Shown here piece after piece: positions 12,145 to 24,621 of a stretch of DNA of 64,000 nt. The stretch lies in assembly GCA_022419385.1 (NCBI GenBank), contig JAJUBI010000004.1, positions 1,903,286 through 1,967,285 of the forward strand, in the 5' to 3' direction. Positions within the stretch are counted from its first letter, which is position 1. Each line of letters begins with the position of its first letter. Under the pieces are notes generated by a model, which saw only the letters and a list, made by a program, of their open reading frames with translations, was not told the DNA's origin and did not search any database. The position numbers were made by a program, and so were the translations under genes. This DNA is from Paraconiothyrium sp. Pb-2020. Lineage: Eukaryota > Ascomycota > Dothideomycetes > Pleosporales > Didymosphaeriaceae.

Positions 12145-12955
12145 ATGGCTTCCTCACAACCCCTCGCCGGGAAAGTGGCACTTATTACGGGCGCCTCGCA
12201 AGGAATAGGCGCGGCAACCGCCCAGCACCTCGCAGAGCTCGGCGCCAAAGTCGTCGTCAACTATTCCTCGAACTTCAAAATCGCTGAAGAAATAGTCCAA
12301 AAGATTGGATCGGATAAAGCAATCGCCATCAAAGCCAACGCCGGCCGCCTCGAAGACATTGAACGACTTGTCGACGAGACGTTGAAATGGGGCGGCGGCA
12401 GGATCGACATTCTGATTCCAAATGCAGCGGCAGGAGCACTAGCGAATGGACTGGACAATACATCAGAGGAGGTTTTTGACAGCGTCGTGGGATTGAACGT
12501 TAAGGGGCCGTTTTTCTTGGTGCAGGTGAGGTATTCGAGGGCAGGTCTGCTGTAACTACTAGGCATGACTGACACGTGAACAGAAAGCAGCACCTCATAT
12601 GCCCTCCGGCGCGCACATTCTCCTGGTGTCTACCTCCCTCACCGGCCTCTCTAACATCACGCCCAACTACCTGCTCTACGTGACCACTAAAGGCGCTATC
12701 GAGCAGATGACGCGCGTGCTTGCGAAGGATCTGGGCCGCAAGGGTATCATGGTGAATGCGATTGCGCCAGGACCGACGGCCACGGCGCTGTTCTTGAAGG
12801 GGAAGAGCGAGGAGCTGGTCAGGACTATAGCAGGATGGAATCCGTTCAATCGGTTGGGGACGCCGGAGGATATTGCAAAGGCTGTGGGGTGGTTAGTGGG
12901 TGGGAACACATGGGTGCACGGCCAGATCATAAAGTGCAATGGGGGTATGGCTTGA
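12145..12955 (+). CDS. Classical short-chain dehydrogenase/reductase
   Basis: NAD(P)H-dependent oxidoreductase of about 250 residues, usual size for classical SDRs. Two exons, 12145-12525 and 12584-12955, are joined by a 58-nt intron that removes the stop after VRYSRAGLL. Visible: cofactor motif TGASQGIG at about residues 15-22, VVVNYSSN after strand 2 (no Asp there, which suits NADPH over NADH), NAAAGA in the NAG position, catalytic Ser within VSTSLTGLSN, catalytic YVTTK, and NAIAPGPTATALF after the active site. The C-terminus lacks a targeting signal, so cytosolic. It resembles fungal 3-oxoacyl-ACP-reductase-like SDRs and naphthol/versicolorin-type reductases; the substrate cannot be decided. 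An upstream in-frame ATG at about 12103 exists, but the protein fits the second ATG. Confidence 0.88.
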
Positions 12956-13475
12956 AAGAGCTGAAAAGCCATGGATTCACACATAGAATGAAGTGATCTA
13001 CAAACGCTTGCTTCCTCACTCTACCCGCGCTTTACACGCGTAAATGCTATGAACATCGCAGCAGCGGGAGGCTTCAATGTTTGGATAGAGATACGAACGG
13101 TCGCTCCTAGTTCATGCCGATGTAGACTGCACGTACTTGGGTCCTACCGATTGCTCGTGTTGAAACGCCAGGGCTCTTTCCAGGTTTCATCTTGGCTTCG
13201 GTTGAGGAAGGCGAGTCTAGATTCAGTGAAGCAAAAAGTACTGACTGTTCCTAAGTCCTATCACGTCTTTGTTATCCTTTTTCTATTTCGATATAAATGC
13301 TTTCAGTGGACATGTCAGGCCTGTCGCTTGAGAACCATTTTCGAGTGGACCATCCGGAGGTCTATCAAAGCCTTAAAATGTTGCGCACCCACCCGTTGTC
13401 GCCATACGCGCGATGCTGTTGTTTGGAAGAACATATACAAGCAAAAAGTCAAGCACAAGAATATGGCAAAAGAAG
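12956..13475. other. Intergenic between SDR gene and tRNA-Gln
   Basis: No protein gene supported. A 191-codon open frame runs through this stretch and into the tRNA antisense, which shows it is not coding. Confidence 0.5.
13468..13471 (-). terminator. Pol III terminator of tRNA-Gln
   Basis: Four T residues on the minus strand begin five bases past the discriminator base of the tRNA, the normal place and minimal length for RNA polymerase III termination. Confidence 0.55.
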
Positions 13476-13560
13476 AGGTCGTGCCCGGAATCGAACCGGG
13501 GTTGCCGGAATATCCTGATGTAATCAGAATCCGGAGTGATAACCGCTACACTACACAACC
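13476..13560 (-). tRNA. tRNA-Gln (anticodon CUG) with 13-nt intron
   Basis: Eighty-five bases on the minus strand fold as a tRNA. The acceptor arm GGTTGTG pairs with CACGACC (one G-U) and the discriminator is T. The D arm has GTG/CAC and the T arm CCCGG-TTCGATT-CCGGG is complete. The anticodon stem CCGGA/TCCGG holds T33, anticodon CTG and A37. A 13-nt intron, TTACATCAGGATA, sits directly after A37, the canonical eukaryotic place, and its ATCAG is complementary to CTGAT spanning the anticodon, as in many pre-tRNAs. The A box lies in the D arm and the B box (GGTTCGATTCC) in the T arm, so it should carry its own internal promoter. Confidence 0.9.
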
Positions 13561-15983
13561 ATTCAAGGTTGGGGCACAATCCAATGAATTGATAAATTTT
13601 CGAAGACGTTACTCATTTATATAGCAAAGTGCTTTGTTATGCGAGCCTCCACTTCAATTGAAGTGTGCCACAGTAACATGCATGGTGCGACATGCTTGTG
13701 GCAAAGTTTTTCCGGAAGGTTGAGTCAAAATGTACCCCGCCATATACCATACACGCTAAGTGGGGTTCCGCAACAGTACGGCAACACAACAATCAAGTAC
13801 TATGCAACGTACGAAATTCCTCAATGTCGCTGAGTCCTGAAGTCCGACACATTGTTATATGCAACGCATAGGCTTTCGCGTTGTACATTTGGTTTGGTAA
13901 GCTGATTGGGGGTTTGCGAACTCACTTGACAGTCGTCAGGCTTTCTAAGTTGAAACATAGCTAGAAAGTCACTGATGCCCGCAACCATGTCGTAAATATA
14001 AGGTCAGCTTCGTTGAAACTGACCCATGTGTTCGTTACAAATGCAGAGTATACAAAGGACCGGGTGCAACCTTGTGTCAAGAAGACTCTGACTATGAGAC
14101 GATTACACAGTAACAATCATTGCCCTCACAGACGGAAGGTCAAAGCAATGTTGCATAGCATATCGAATCAAGGCGACCCGTTGTAGTTTGATCGCGGTAA
14201 CACGTTACCATAAGAACGAACCCGACATCGTTCGGACTCGTGTACTAGAAGGTACTGCCGCACAAATATAGCTTAGAGCTACGGTCCAAATCTCCGTGAC
14301 AATCTCGTGACAGTTAGTATAGGCGTAAACGCACATTGAAGGAAGATGGCGGAGATTATCAGATCTGCGCTTAACGCCGTATTTGTATGTAAACATCTAT
14401 TTCTGTGATACGGATTACGTTTGCCCCTCATGTTCGTGGCTTCGGGGCTTGCTGTATAAGGCGGACAGTCCCGCTTTCTGCACAGATGAAGCGTGTTTCA
14501 TGATGCCTTGGTCGACCATAATTATATCGTATCAATCCGGATGCGTGTTTGCTGCATGATCAACGTATTCAGGTGTGACTTGCAGAATTGTGGAGAGCCG
14601 GAGACTGCGAAAACACTAGCTTCTTTTGGTTCTGAACACATGTGCATGAACGGATGCTTCGCTACGCATCATGATACTGTTTGCCCTGTCGGCTGAGAAA
14701 ATGGCCTTGTTCATGACAGCACACGGCAAGAGAGTTTTCGCGCGAGTCCTGTCGTTATGAACTAGGGATACGCAGGGCGGGTGGCGTTACTTCGGTCATG
14801 CATCATCCTCGGCGAACGTATATAGCGCGGGTTTAGGCCCACATTCAGCTTTCAACAGCGCGGCGAAATCCGCGGACGGCAAGTTCGCCTGAGGATCCAG
14901 GCGAACCTTCGATGTCAGGCTCCAAGCAGATGTATCAATTGATGTTGTTGGATCAGACTCGAAACTCGAAACTGCCTAGGTGAAACAGACGATCGAGGCA
15001 GAACCTCTGCTCGAGTCGCAATACTTTCCTTGTCACGCACGTCACACGCGTGCGCCTGGGAAGACCCTACCGAGGTATGTGAAGCGACAGTGGACAGGCT
15101 TGGGCCACTACGACCGCTGTAGACGCTATCGATTTCAATCCTCCCAGCAATAATTGCCGCAGTAGAGAGAGCATCTTCGGGGAACCCCAGAAGAACTGAG
15201 TCGTGCAGCATCTCTGCCTTCGGCGGTATCGGTTCCAATTCGCTGGAACACGCTATTAAACTTTCCGAATATCATGGTTCGATAAGCACCAATGTGGTCG
15301 CACCGAGCCTGGATTGCTCGTGTATAAATCTTGAGATCACTTCCTCCGAGGTGCAGGACGTTAGAGATACGTGATTCTGGTAGCGCATACCCGTCGTAGT
15401 ATCTCGAGTCAAGTTTGTGAGGCTGCGGAAACGTTTGCTAGTGGAAACATGAAGATTTCTTCTCCTTCCCTAACACTGACACTACGGATTGCGACTGGAC
15501 TCTTTTTGGGCAGGAATATCCAATGTCACTCGGAGAACAAGGGTTTCCGATTCAAGTCTCTAGCTTGCTCTTGTAAGCCCCAGGATCCGAGAGATGTTCC
15601 GTGGGACGCCATCCACCCCACATCATGATTTGACTGACTTGCGTTCCTGAAGGATTTCATGCATGTTCATGCATGGTGACATCTCGCTAATCTGCGGGCC
15701 CGATCCGGATTCGGCAAAGAGGTAGACGACTAGCCAGCCGTCCAAGCCTTCGGTGCAGCCATGCGCACTTTGGGAACCTTCTTCGAACGCGCTACTAGTC
15801 TAGACCTTGCGTGGCATTCGCGGCCCCATCAGGTTCAAGATACGTTCTCAGATAAAGAACGAGTTCCGTTCTTATGAGCTGTAAAGATCGTTCCACCTCA
15901 GACCATCTCTTTCCCACCCCACTTGCTTGACTGAGCCAAGTGATCTTTTCATCAACGAAGTTCCGCACAAAAGTTTAGAAGTC
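13561..15983. other. Gene-poor intergenic stretch before the acyltransferase gene
   Basis: About 2.4 kb without a supportable gene. The longest minus-strand frame, 14915-15238, has coding-like Ser-rich composition (VYSGRSGPSLSTVASH), but no start in good context, no domain and no splicing partner; it may be a relic. No tandem repeat or transposon end was seen. Confidence 0.5.
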
Positions 15984-17366
15984 ATGCCCTTAACATGGAA
16001 AGAAACGCGGCCGGGACGGTGGGAGCGACCCCAATCATGCTTGGAAAAAATCAACCTCCTCAACCGAAACGTTGATAAAGCACTTGACCGCGACAATTGG
16101 GCCAAGACCGCCGTTGCTAAAGTCGAATTCGATCCGAAACTCGAAGATCCGGAACATGCCTTGAAGCAAGCGTGGAAGCAGGTCCGGTACAATTACCCTG
16201 AAGTTGCAGCATTTCCTTATAATGGCACCTACATGTATCGAGTTGGAAATCCGGAGCAAGTACAGCTATGGGTGTCGGCGACTTTTGTCGTGGAGCACGA
16301 TACCAGCATCGATGAACTCTTCGGGCACCTTCCCAGGAACGAACAGATGATGTGCTATTATCTTCCAGATACCTCAGAGATACTCGTACGCTCACCACAT
16401 TATCGGCTCGATGCCCGAGGTGCCATCTTCATCCTCAACTATCTTATCAAATCACTGGCCAACCCGGACCCAGTTCTCATCTTCGGTGGCTGCGCGGGCA
16501 ACCTCTCTCCAAGTATCGATGATGCGCTCAGTATTCCGTTTGAGTACAATCCGAAGATCGAAGAAGCAGCCGCAAAACGGCTTGCCTCATTGGAACCGCA
16601 CAATCCTCTTATTGAGCTCACGCCCAATGCCAAACCAAATCGCTCGGGGGCGACTAGGCGCCGTTTCATCAAGTTCAGCGAAGCTGAAACGAAGTCAATC
16701 ACCAAAGGAGCCAAGTCCGCAGGTATGGATTACACTGCTGCAATGCACGCGGCTGTGATTGCAGCTGTCGTCCGACTTGCACCGCCCACCGAGGTTCAAA
16801 GCTATATGGCGTCGTTCCACTGCGACCTACGCTACCTGATCCCGAAGTCAAGCAAGACCAAGGCCGCTCCAACAGTTTGTACCGATGCCATCACCACTGA
16901 AGTCGAAGTCTCCCCTACAACAGACCTGAACTCGTATTATAAGCAACTTGCGCCGGGGTACGCCGCCGGATACGCACCCTACCTCGAATCCACTGCTTGC
17001 TTCCACGAGCAACTCGCGAAGAAGAAGTACGCTGACGGTAAAGGGTACGAATTTACAGATGGCCAAGCACAACCTCGTCTAGGTCCGCTCGGTATCATCG
17101 ACGACCAGCTTACCAAACAGGTCAAGGGGGTGGTGCGTGTGAAGGATTTCTGGCTTGGAGGCGAGACTCTGACCAAACGCAAGATGGTGCATAATTGGAT
17201 TTGGGAGGACCGGATGGTATTCAGTTGCTGCTACAACGAGAAATATTGGGATGATCAATTCGTAGAGCACTTCCTGCAAACGATCAAGGATGTGCTGATG
17301 GAGGAGATGGCGAAGACGTCATCATCGAGCTTGTCAAGCAAGCTTAAAGGTATGATGCTCAAGTGA
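15984..17366 (+). CDS. HxxxD-type acyltransferase (fungal secondary-metabolism type, condensation-fold)
   Basis: Probable CoA-dependent O-acyltransferase of about 460 residues, intronless. The first true ATG gives MPLTWKETRPGRW; the upstream extension begins only at TTG. The catalytic motif HYRLD (His139, Asp143) sits in SPHYRLDARG, followed by a hydrophobic helix, which is the HHxxxDG position of the condensation/BAHD/Tri3-like fold. The second half has MHAAVIAAVVRL, YMASFHCDLRYLIP and a C-terminal NWIWEDRMVFSCCYNEKYW strand region as in trichothecene 15-O-acetyltransferase-like proteins. No signal peptide, so probably cytosolic. It converges on a FAD monooxygenase 700 bp away, a common pairing in tailoring steps, but no polyketide or peptide synthase is in the window, so the product is unknown. 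Confidence 0.8.
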   Translation: MPLTWKETRPGRWERPQSCLEKINLLNRNVDKALDRDNWAKTAVAKVEFDPKLEDPEHALKQAWKQVRYNYPEVAAFPYNGTYMYRVGNPEQVQLWVSATFVVEHDTSIDELFGHLPRNEQMMCYYLPDTSEILVRSPHYRLDARGAIFILNYLIKSLANPDPVLIFGGCAGNLSPSIDDALSIPFEYNPKIEEAAAKRLASLEPHNPLIELTPNAKPNRSGATRRRFIKFSEAETKSITKGAKSAGMDYTAAMHAAVIAAVVRLAPPTEVQSYMASFHCDLRYLIPKSSKTKAAPTVCTDAITTEVEVSPTTDLNSYYKQLAPGYAAGYAPYLESTACFHEQLAKKKYADGKGYEFTDGQAQPRLGPLGIIDDQLTKQVKGVVRVKDFWLGGETLTKRKMVHNWIWEDRMVFSCCYNEKYWDDQFVEHFLQTIKDVLMEEMAKTSSSSLSSKLKGMMLK

Positions 17367-18072
17367 GAGGTCGTTCTGGTGGGAATAGGGCGGTGTTCGG
17401 AGGTCATGATTTTGGGCGCAATTTACACCACTGTCGTTTGGAGTGGTCATCTGGCATTGCTTCGGCGCCTCTAACGAAACCGTACGTAAAGAATTGCTCT
17501 TATACAAGTAATCGGATTGGTATTGCATAGGTACATCAACGGAAATAGTGCGATGGCGTCAGCCAACATTGAGACGCGAGCGATAGCAGGCGAGTTATTG
17601 AGTGATGGAATGTGAGGATGAGGCACAGCATTTTGGACGATGATGTAAAGAGCATGGTTCATGAGCTACCGTAGCTCTTTCGGGATAAGGCTGTGACTGT
17701 CGTGCATTACAAAATTGTGAACCTGTGCCGCACGTCCTATCCTGCAGCATTGCGATGCTTTCCTAGTCACTTGGGGACATTAGTACCAATCTTTCTTTGC
17801 GATAAACCTGCCTGATTCAATACGCACGTAGCCACCCAAGCTGCATCGGCAGACCCCAGATGCCGGAAAAGCGTGCTTCTTTCCACAAGAGAAGTGCATA
17901 CGACTTTACGTGCCGCGCAGCCGTTGCACGGAATCACATGCACCCTGACGATGACAACACTTAAGATGATCGTATCGCATTCGACACACTCTGCATCTGG
18001 TATTGAACGTTGGCCGACCAGCTCGACGCCTGAAATTATTAAGAAATGCATCATCATCATCATTATCATCCA
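17367..18072. other. Convergent 3' intergenic region
   Basis: Lies between the stop codons of the acyltransferase (plus) and FAD monooxygenase (minus), so it should hold both 3' UTRs. Small open frames here lack support. A short ATCATCATC-type run lies near 18048-18070, just beyond the monooxygenase stop. Confidence 0.5.
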
Positions 18073-19919
18073 TTAGTCCCAATCTCCGGAGCCCAGATCC
18101 ACAGGAACACCCTGCTCCAGGTCGCGCATGATCTCGTCGATGTTCCATGGCTCCCATTTATATCCCGGCGGATAATTCGGCGGGATATTAGGGTCCTGAT
18201 CGAACGGTACCCCCGCCCTCATGCCCTTCAGGCACTTCTCTGTGCAATGTCAGCAAGGGTGGCTCCGTGTGCGATGAATGTATAGCTTCATACGCACCAT
18301 AGTTGTCGTACACGTATTCTTCCGGATCATGAGCCCAGACCCACTTAGGATGCTTCGGTTGCGCCTTCTTGGGGTCGAGCTTAACCTGATCACATGTCAA
18401 TCTTAGCAAGACTGGCTGCATACACTGACTGCAGCAGTCAGACGCTGTGACATACCTTGTTCCAGTCAGTGTCTTGCAAGCGCTCCGCATTTGAGAAGCC
18501 CAGCTTCTGCGCGCACGCACATCTCAAAAAGCGGAGCCTGACATGGGCTTTCACCGCGTCAGGTACGGCTCCTTTGCCGTCCAACTTGGCACTCAACTCA
18601 AGACAGCTCGCCAGACTGACGGCATCCTCGATCGCTTGAGTTGCGCCATTGCCTGAACTGGGCAGAAAGCTATGCGCACAATCGCCAATCTGGACCACAC
18701 GGGCACTAGGCGAATGCCAACTCGGTTGAGGATTGCGCCAAAAGAGCTCGAAGTTGACAATCGTGTCCGGAGGCGTCAGAGCAATGAGTTTCTTCAAGAT
18801 TGGTGCCCACTCGGGGGCTGTGGGCGATGTGAGCGACTTGTCCATATTCTGCAGGACCGATTCGGACGACACGGTATGGTGCCATGACTCTTTTTCGGTG
18901 CCGGTCGCATCGTGATTGATTATCCAACATACAGAACCCTCGCGATTGAGTGTGAGACCGTAGGTTCCCGGACCGAGGAATGTGCGCACGATAGGGTCCT
19001 CGCCTTTCATCGAGAAAAACTCCCTTACCTCCGGGTCCTTGTCGAGCACTTCGACAGGGAATACCGCCTACGAAGCGATATCATGTTAGCATTCCACCGA
19101 AGAATGGGTATCGCTTGCACTTACCCTCCACATAGCTCGACCTGAACTAGCCGCGCGAACTTTCCCGCCTACGATGGCTTGGCTCTTACTGCCAATGCCA
19201 TCGGCAGCAATAACAACGTCTGCCTCAAATTTCTCACCCTCATCGGTCTCCACACCCGCTTTGTTCTCGTCCTCGAAATATCTTGTGACGCGCTTGTTGA
19301 ACAAAAACGGAATGTCCAATCGCTGGGCTTGGTTGATAAACATCTTGTACACAAGTGGCCGCATCTGGAAAGCGCCGGGCGGCGTGTTCGGATCCAGACC
19401 AACGGCACGCAATCTCTCGGACACCCTCATAGCGGGGATCATGAGCTCTCCGTCATGTTTGAACGTCTCGAGGTAACAGGTTTGCATTGAGATCTCGTCA
19501 TATTCGGCACGCATGGCTGGCCAGTGTTTGAAAAACTTCGTACCTGATAGACCCATGAAGTACATGTCGCCTGTCGATGTCATATGTCAGCGGTCGTGGC
19601 CATCATCAAGGCCAGCTCTGGGACCAAGCGGATGAGAAAGTCAACACATACCCATTGTGTTAATGTCCGGCCCACGTTCCAGGACCCGCACGCGGTGACC
19701 TTTCCGTACGCACTCGATTGCCGCTGTGAGGCCGGCAAGGCCGGCGCCGACAATCAATACATTGACGCCGGAATCGGGGTAGTCGCCAAACATCATCGCC
19801 GTGCCATCGTAGGAAAGGACGCTGTTCGAGCTTGAACGACGAGAGCCATTGCTTGTATACGGACTCGAGCCTACGTACGATGGTCGAGTCTCTTCCTCGG
19901 GCATATGTATATAACCCAT
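18073..19919 (-). CDS. FAD-dependent monooxygenase (salicylate-hydroxylase/zeaxanthin-epoxidase-like)
   Basis: NAD(P)H- and FAD-dependent aromatic hydroxylase or epoxidase of about 526 residues. Five exons: 19919-19652, 19570-19125, 19067-18456, 18385-18298, 18239-18073, with introns of 81, 57, 70 and 58 nt; every junction keeps frame. Visible: Ser-rich leader, dinucleotide-binding motif VLIVGAGLAGL at about residues 54-64 with acidic strand end VLERG, the second FAD signature VVIAADGIGSKS, and the third, VVQIGDCAHSFLPSSGNG, followed by AIEDAVSLASCL. The C-terminal YPPGYKWEPWNIDEIMRDL tail is characteristic of one fungal branch. The second exon's MYFMGLSGTKFF lies in the substrate domain. Converges with the acyltransferase, suggesting shared secondary metabolism. 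Substrate unknown. Confidence 0.87.
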
Positions 19920-20618
19920 GTTGCCCTCTGTGTCAACTTCTAGAGGATATGGCGAATGAAGTAAAGAGTAATCTGGGGTTGAGGTATCCGGGTCCGGCAG
20001 TGAGTCAAATGAGTCGCTCTCCTTTATACTTTATCCTATATCGAAGGGATCGACCATGCCTTCTTCGTCAGCAAATTTTCGCCAAGGCAAAGCTGCACTC
20101 GTACCACTGCAGGAGCCATTATGATGAGCCGTGGTGCTGCGTACTCACCCAGTCATCGCTGAGGTTGGCAGGGTCGACGGTCGGTTGGCGCGTCGGGCCC
20201 CCGCATCGCAACAATCAGAATAGCAGAGGATACGAAAACGGACGTGCGTTCGTGGAGATAGCAGGGCTGATTGTTGACCATAACAGATGTTTGCGGAGTA
20301 GGGCCGCTGGCGCCTTCGGTTGGTAACCCGCATGTCAATCCCCGTTCCAAGTCTTGGTTGACGTATGTAAGAAACATGGTCGTTTGAGACCGATGGTACC
20401 ACGCATCTCAGCCGATTCGAGCCAAACACCTTCATTTTGAGATGGTAATTCAATTGGTGCTCGCAGCCATCGGTATCTGGCTGGACTGTACGCTCTTTTC
20501 ATTGTTGGCAACCCTACGAGGATCCTGAAGAATGTTGGACGTCATCTTGGCGACCGCCACAGCTTAATCCAGGTATGATCCATTGCACCTGTATTCCACT
20601 GTCGAAATCATACATACT

Positions 20619-20645
20619 CCACAGACGCCCACCCACAGACGCCCA
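20619..20645. repeat. 13-bp direct repeat
   Basis: CCACAGACGCCCA occurs twice, at 20619-20631 and 20633-20645, separated by one base. It is isolated in the gene-poor interval; no role is apparent. Confidence 0.6.
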
Positions 20646-23600
20646 GAACTCCAATATATCTGATGTCCACGCGCAGTATGCTCCGCAAGTGCCGCGTATA
20701 TACGTTGACACCTTCTTTCCAAGCTCACCTCTAGAAATGACCGTTAGACTTCACCCTGAATCAGCTGTGCCCGATACCTATGTTACTTTAATGCTGTTTA
20801 TCGACGCTGTCCGAATAGCATCGCGGGTACACTCGAGGCCAAGAGACCGGGATTCGGATCCGTGGAGCCGGCGGCAATGGTAAGCACTTCAACACCAGAA
20901 CTATCGGTCATGTCACATGTGTTAGTGCGTCCTACCTGCCCACATGCAACGAATCACAAGCTTGGCAGAGTTCACATGAACTTCAAAGGTACTACTGCAG
21001 TACGAGCCGGACCTGCACCCAGCGACATATGCCAAGCGGTCTAAGGGCCTGGGTCTTAGCTGCGGCGCACTGCATGTCTTTTCCCTGGGCATATTCCCTT
21101 GCAACTGGGCCGGGCATGGTATTGCGCGTAGCCAAGCTCAAGTTCCACAGTCTTGGGAGTCCTGGGCGACCGCGCGTATTGTGTACGGATGGTGCTTCGG
21201 GTCTCCAAGGTGGGATATCTGAACACCGAAATCTTGAGATTATTGAACGCGATTACATTACGCGCGGCCATTGACCTGGGACATACCGCCGTGTGATAAC
21301 AAATGTGTGATGGGCATTCATAATGATGTGAGGTGACGACCGTCGTGGGAGAAGGGCAATTCCGGTCAAATTGACTTTTGCCAAAGTTCAAGCGAAAGTA
21401 TGCATTCCGACACACGATGAACATAGGATCTCGATAAGATACACGAAGCTTACACGTTAGGTCAGGATAGGGTTGGCTGACGGAATGGGTGACCCAGTTT
21501 CCCGTATCAATTGCGTCGCGTTGCGAGTCTCTCCAGCACTTCAAGTGTTTTGTCCGCCGGACGGAGAGACCGTGCCTACCATCAGCGAGGTGATTCAAAT
21601 CACGGGACCCCTTAGAGAACGCTGTCGTATTTGATCCAAGCGCACAGTATAACATTTTGGGCTTCCGGCAGGCCACTCCCACAAACGACCTGGGATGCCA
21701 AGCAGCAAGCTTACATATAGTTGTTTAAGGAGCGTTCTGCTTTGGCCTTGCTGTCTACAAAGCACAACGGAGAACGTCAGTATTAAGTGTATAGGTACAT
21801 GGCCGTGACTGTGAAAATTACGCTCCCAAACTATGCTCGAACTGCGCATTTTTTTATGCGCACAACGTCGCGATACCCATCATGGTCATAGACTGTTGAG
21901 GAGAGACTCTCAATTTCAGCTTAAGTACATTGTTCGGCCGCAATCTTGCAAGACTTGGTTCACCCAAGCGAGAATCGACAACAGCGCAAGGAGCACGGAA
22001 ACTTTCTCATGAGCACTGAACGTCGGAGGAGTTACATGATTACAATCTTCGATCCACAGCAACCTGACATGACCACACTTACTCAACCATCTACCTGGGA
22101 AGAATCAGCATGACAATGCCATATCTTGTACAAGTATGTAACAAAATTCTTGAATGCACTGCGTCACTCCAGGATGGATAAGCCGGAACGTCTAACTTAG
22201 TGATGGTGTATGGTTCAGGGTGCTCAGTGGGTACGTTCGCTACCGCTACCCAAGCTCCGGTCAAGGGACAGCCGCAGGTCAGATCTATGTAAGCCTTCCA
22301 TTGGAGGAACTGTACGCCAAATACTTTTATGGTACCGATCGGGTGTACCCACGACTCTATGCCAATGAAGAGGACAACCGGCTAAGCTTTTGTCCTTGAA
22401 ATGCACCAAAACTTGTCCTAGATCTCCAGACGTCCACGGTCATCAGAATTCAATTTGAACTCTACAAGGCAACTCCGAGCACTAAAATTAGATACATTTC
22501 GTCTATAGTAGTTACCAGAGATGACGTCGGCACACGGCGAGGTAGGTGATGGTGTGACGCATACATACAACGAAACAGCCCGAAAGAAAGTCCGGAAGCC
22601 GATCGAGGAGCACCAAACTCCGCTTTATGTGCAAGTGGCTTCAGATAGCTCTGGTGTCATCTGGATTCTTGCTTATGCTTGCGGCCTTGCGATCCGTACC
22701 CACCAGCAGTGCCTGCGATACAATGCTCAAGTTGGTTGCAGTATGCAACACAAGCTTTCAGACCGCCTCACCATAGGTCTCAACATATCTCACTTGATCC
22801 TAAGCTACCACTTGAACCGCAATCATCAGCTGATACACAAGTAGTCCAGTAACGCTCTTTGAAGTCTCTACGCGTTTGTCATGCTTTTCGCAATTGAACC
22901 TGTCAAGTCAACGATGGGCAAACTTTATGGTAGGCGAAGTATCCGGTCAAGAGGCGCCATGGACAATGGCTACCGTCACAGATCGAACCTCCCATTCTTC
23001 TTCCACGCCTCACTGAGCTCTCTCTTTGTTCTCGGCGGCAACTCATCTGTCCTCCTCAGCCCGACCGGCTCACCGTTCTGAAAATCCTGTATCATGGTCA
23101 GCCCTCACTCAGCTCTCCCTTTCTCACCAAAATCATATACGTATAATTACCTCTCTCCGATCCCAATACCCAATGTCCTGCCACGGACTTCTCTCCCCCG
23201 TATTGCCAGCGGCACTCCTCGCATCCAGCCTAGCGACGTCGAGAAAACAGCAGTGCTCGCAGGCGGGCCAGTGACAGGAAGCGCAAGATTGGCCGTAGTA
23301 GCCAGGGGCTTTGATGACATGATTCTCCCGAGTGGAAAAGTAGGGGACAAAGTGGGTTGTGGAGGTGTGGACGTTTGAGTGCATGCAGTGCGGTCGGCAG
23401 CAGCGCCAGCGGTGGCTTAGAGGAATGGGAGGAGTGTGGGTGGCGGAGGCTTTGCGTGAGGGCATAGTGAGTTTGTAATAGATGGACTGTTGGGGAGAGA
23501 TGCTTCCTGGGCTCAGACTGTCCAGTATAGGAAGGGGAAGTTGCGTTTACAGGGTATGTGTAAGTACATTAGAGATGCGATGTGAAGAGAAGGGGCTGGA

Positions 23601-24615
23601 AGGGGACGATGACGACGTATGTGACCTGCGGGTAAGTGCTGCAGTTGATGGAGAAGTGGTAAAGTACTTGCTGTTCAATGCATGGGGTGAATGGTAACTG
23701 GTGACGGACCATGTGAATGTCTCCGGGCAGTCGCGGCGCTAGAATCTCGAAGTCGATATGCAAATGTACGAAGGGCACAAACTAGGGACTGTGTCGGGTA
23801 GGTATGTGGATGTTTGGCTTCTGCATCAAGCCGTGCTTGCGCCCATGCAAAGGGGACTGAGTCCTGTCCAGCACGACCAAAGAAGATGACGCTCAACATG
23901 GGCGCTGGGAAGTAGAAGGCCATCACTGAGCGATGTCGGTATGTGCGACAAGTTGCACTGAGATAGGAATAGGAAAGCGCGTGGATGGTCAGGATGGCGC
24001 TTGCCGTATTTGTCAGTGGCACAGCTCGTGTTCAGGCAGGCGCACCATCGCCGCCCGTTTCAGGGGCGCCAGCAATGCGGGACCTCTGAACACCGACGGA
24101 CACACGGGACTGTGAGACGACGCGATCGTGGTGCTGTGGAATGGTCCCTACGCCTGCACTGTCGGAAACACGTGGAGCGGGTGGGTGCGTGTGCGGGCCC
24201 TGAGTAACTGGCGGGGAGGGCGTGGCTCGGCGGGTGGAGCTCCTGAACTCGGTGCTCTGCGTCCCAGCAACGAGACTGCCAGCGTCCGGCCGACCGACAC
24301 GGGTGCGACGCTGGAGCTGGGAAGGCGAGCGCCCACAGCGCCCAAGACAGCCGTCGGCACTCATGGCGCGCGCATTCGCAGAAGCCGCAAGAAACAATGG
24401 GTGCATGGGCAGCATTGACAGGGCCAAAGCGGCCAAGCGGCGGCCGAAGCCCATTAGCGGCCATCCTTCTCCACGTTCAGAGATGCCAGGGCGGCTGACC
24501 AGTGACCACACGAGCCCGCGCGCGCTCATCTCTCGTCGCTCGCTGCGCTCTCCGAGCCCTCCTTTCCCACCGCGCCTCTTCCCTTCGTTGTCCCTTCTTT
24601 GGACGCCCCCCCAGA

Positions 24616-24621
24616 TATATA
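24616..24621 (+). promoter_or_regulatory. TATA-like element of the GH16 gene
   Basis: TATATA followed by an AT-rich ACTTAATAAT, about 255 bp before the GH16 start codon, and then a C/T-rich leader (for example CCTCCTCCACC) of the type seen near strong fungal transcription starts. Confidence 0.45.

Noticed and set aside
14915..15238. 107-codon minus-strand open frame with coding-like Ser-rich sequence
   Set aside because: First codon is TTG, an upstream stop closes it, and no exon with homology was found; may be a relic but cannot be supported.
15927..15983. N-terminal extension of the acyltransferase
   Set aside because: Begins at TTG, not ATG; the first ATG at 15984 gives the usual family start.
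21056..21682. 208-codon minus-strand open frame
   Set aside because: No recognisable domain, irregular composition rich in Arg, Cys and His, no splice partner; probably non-coding.
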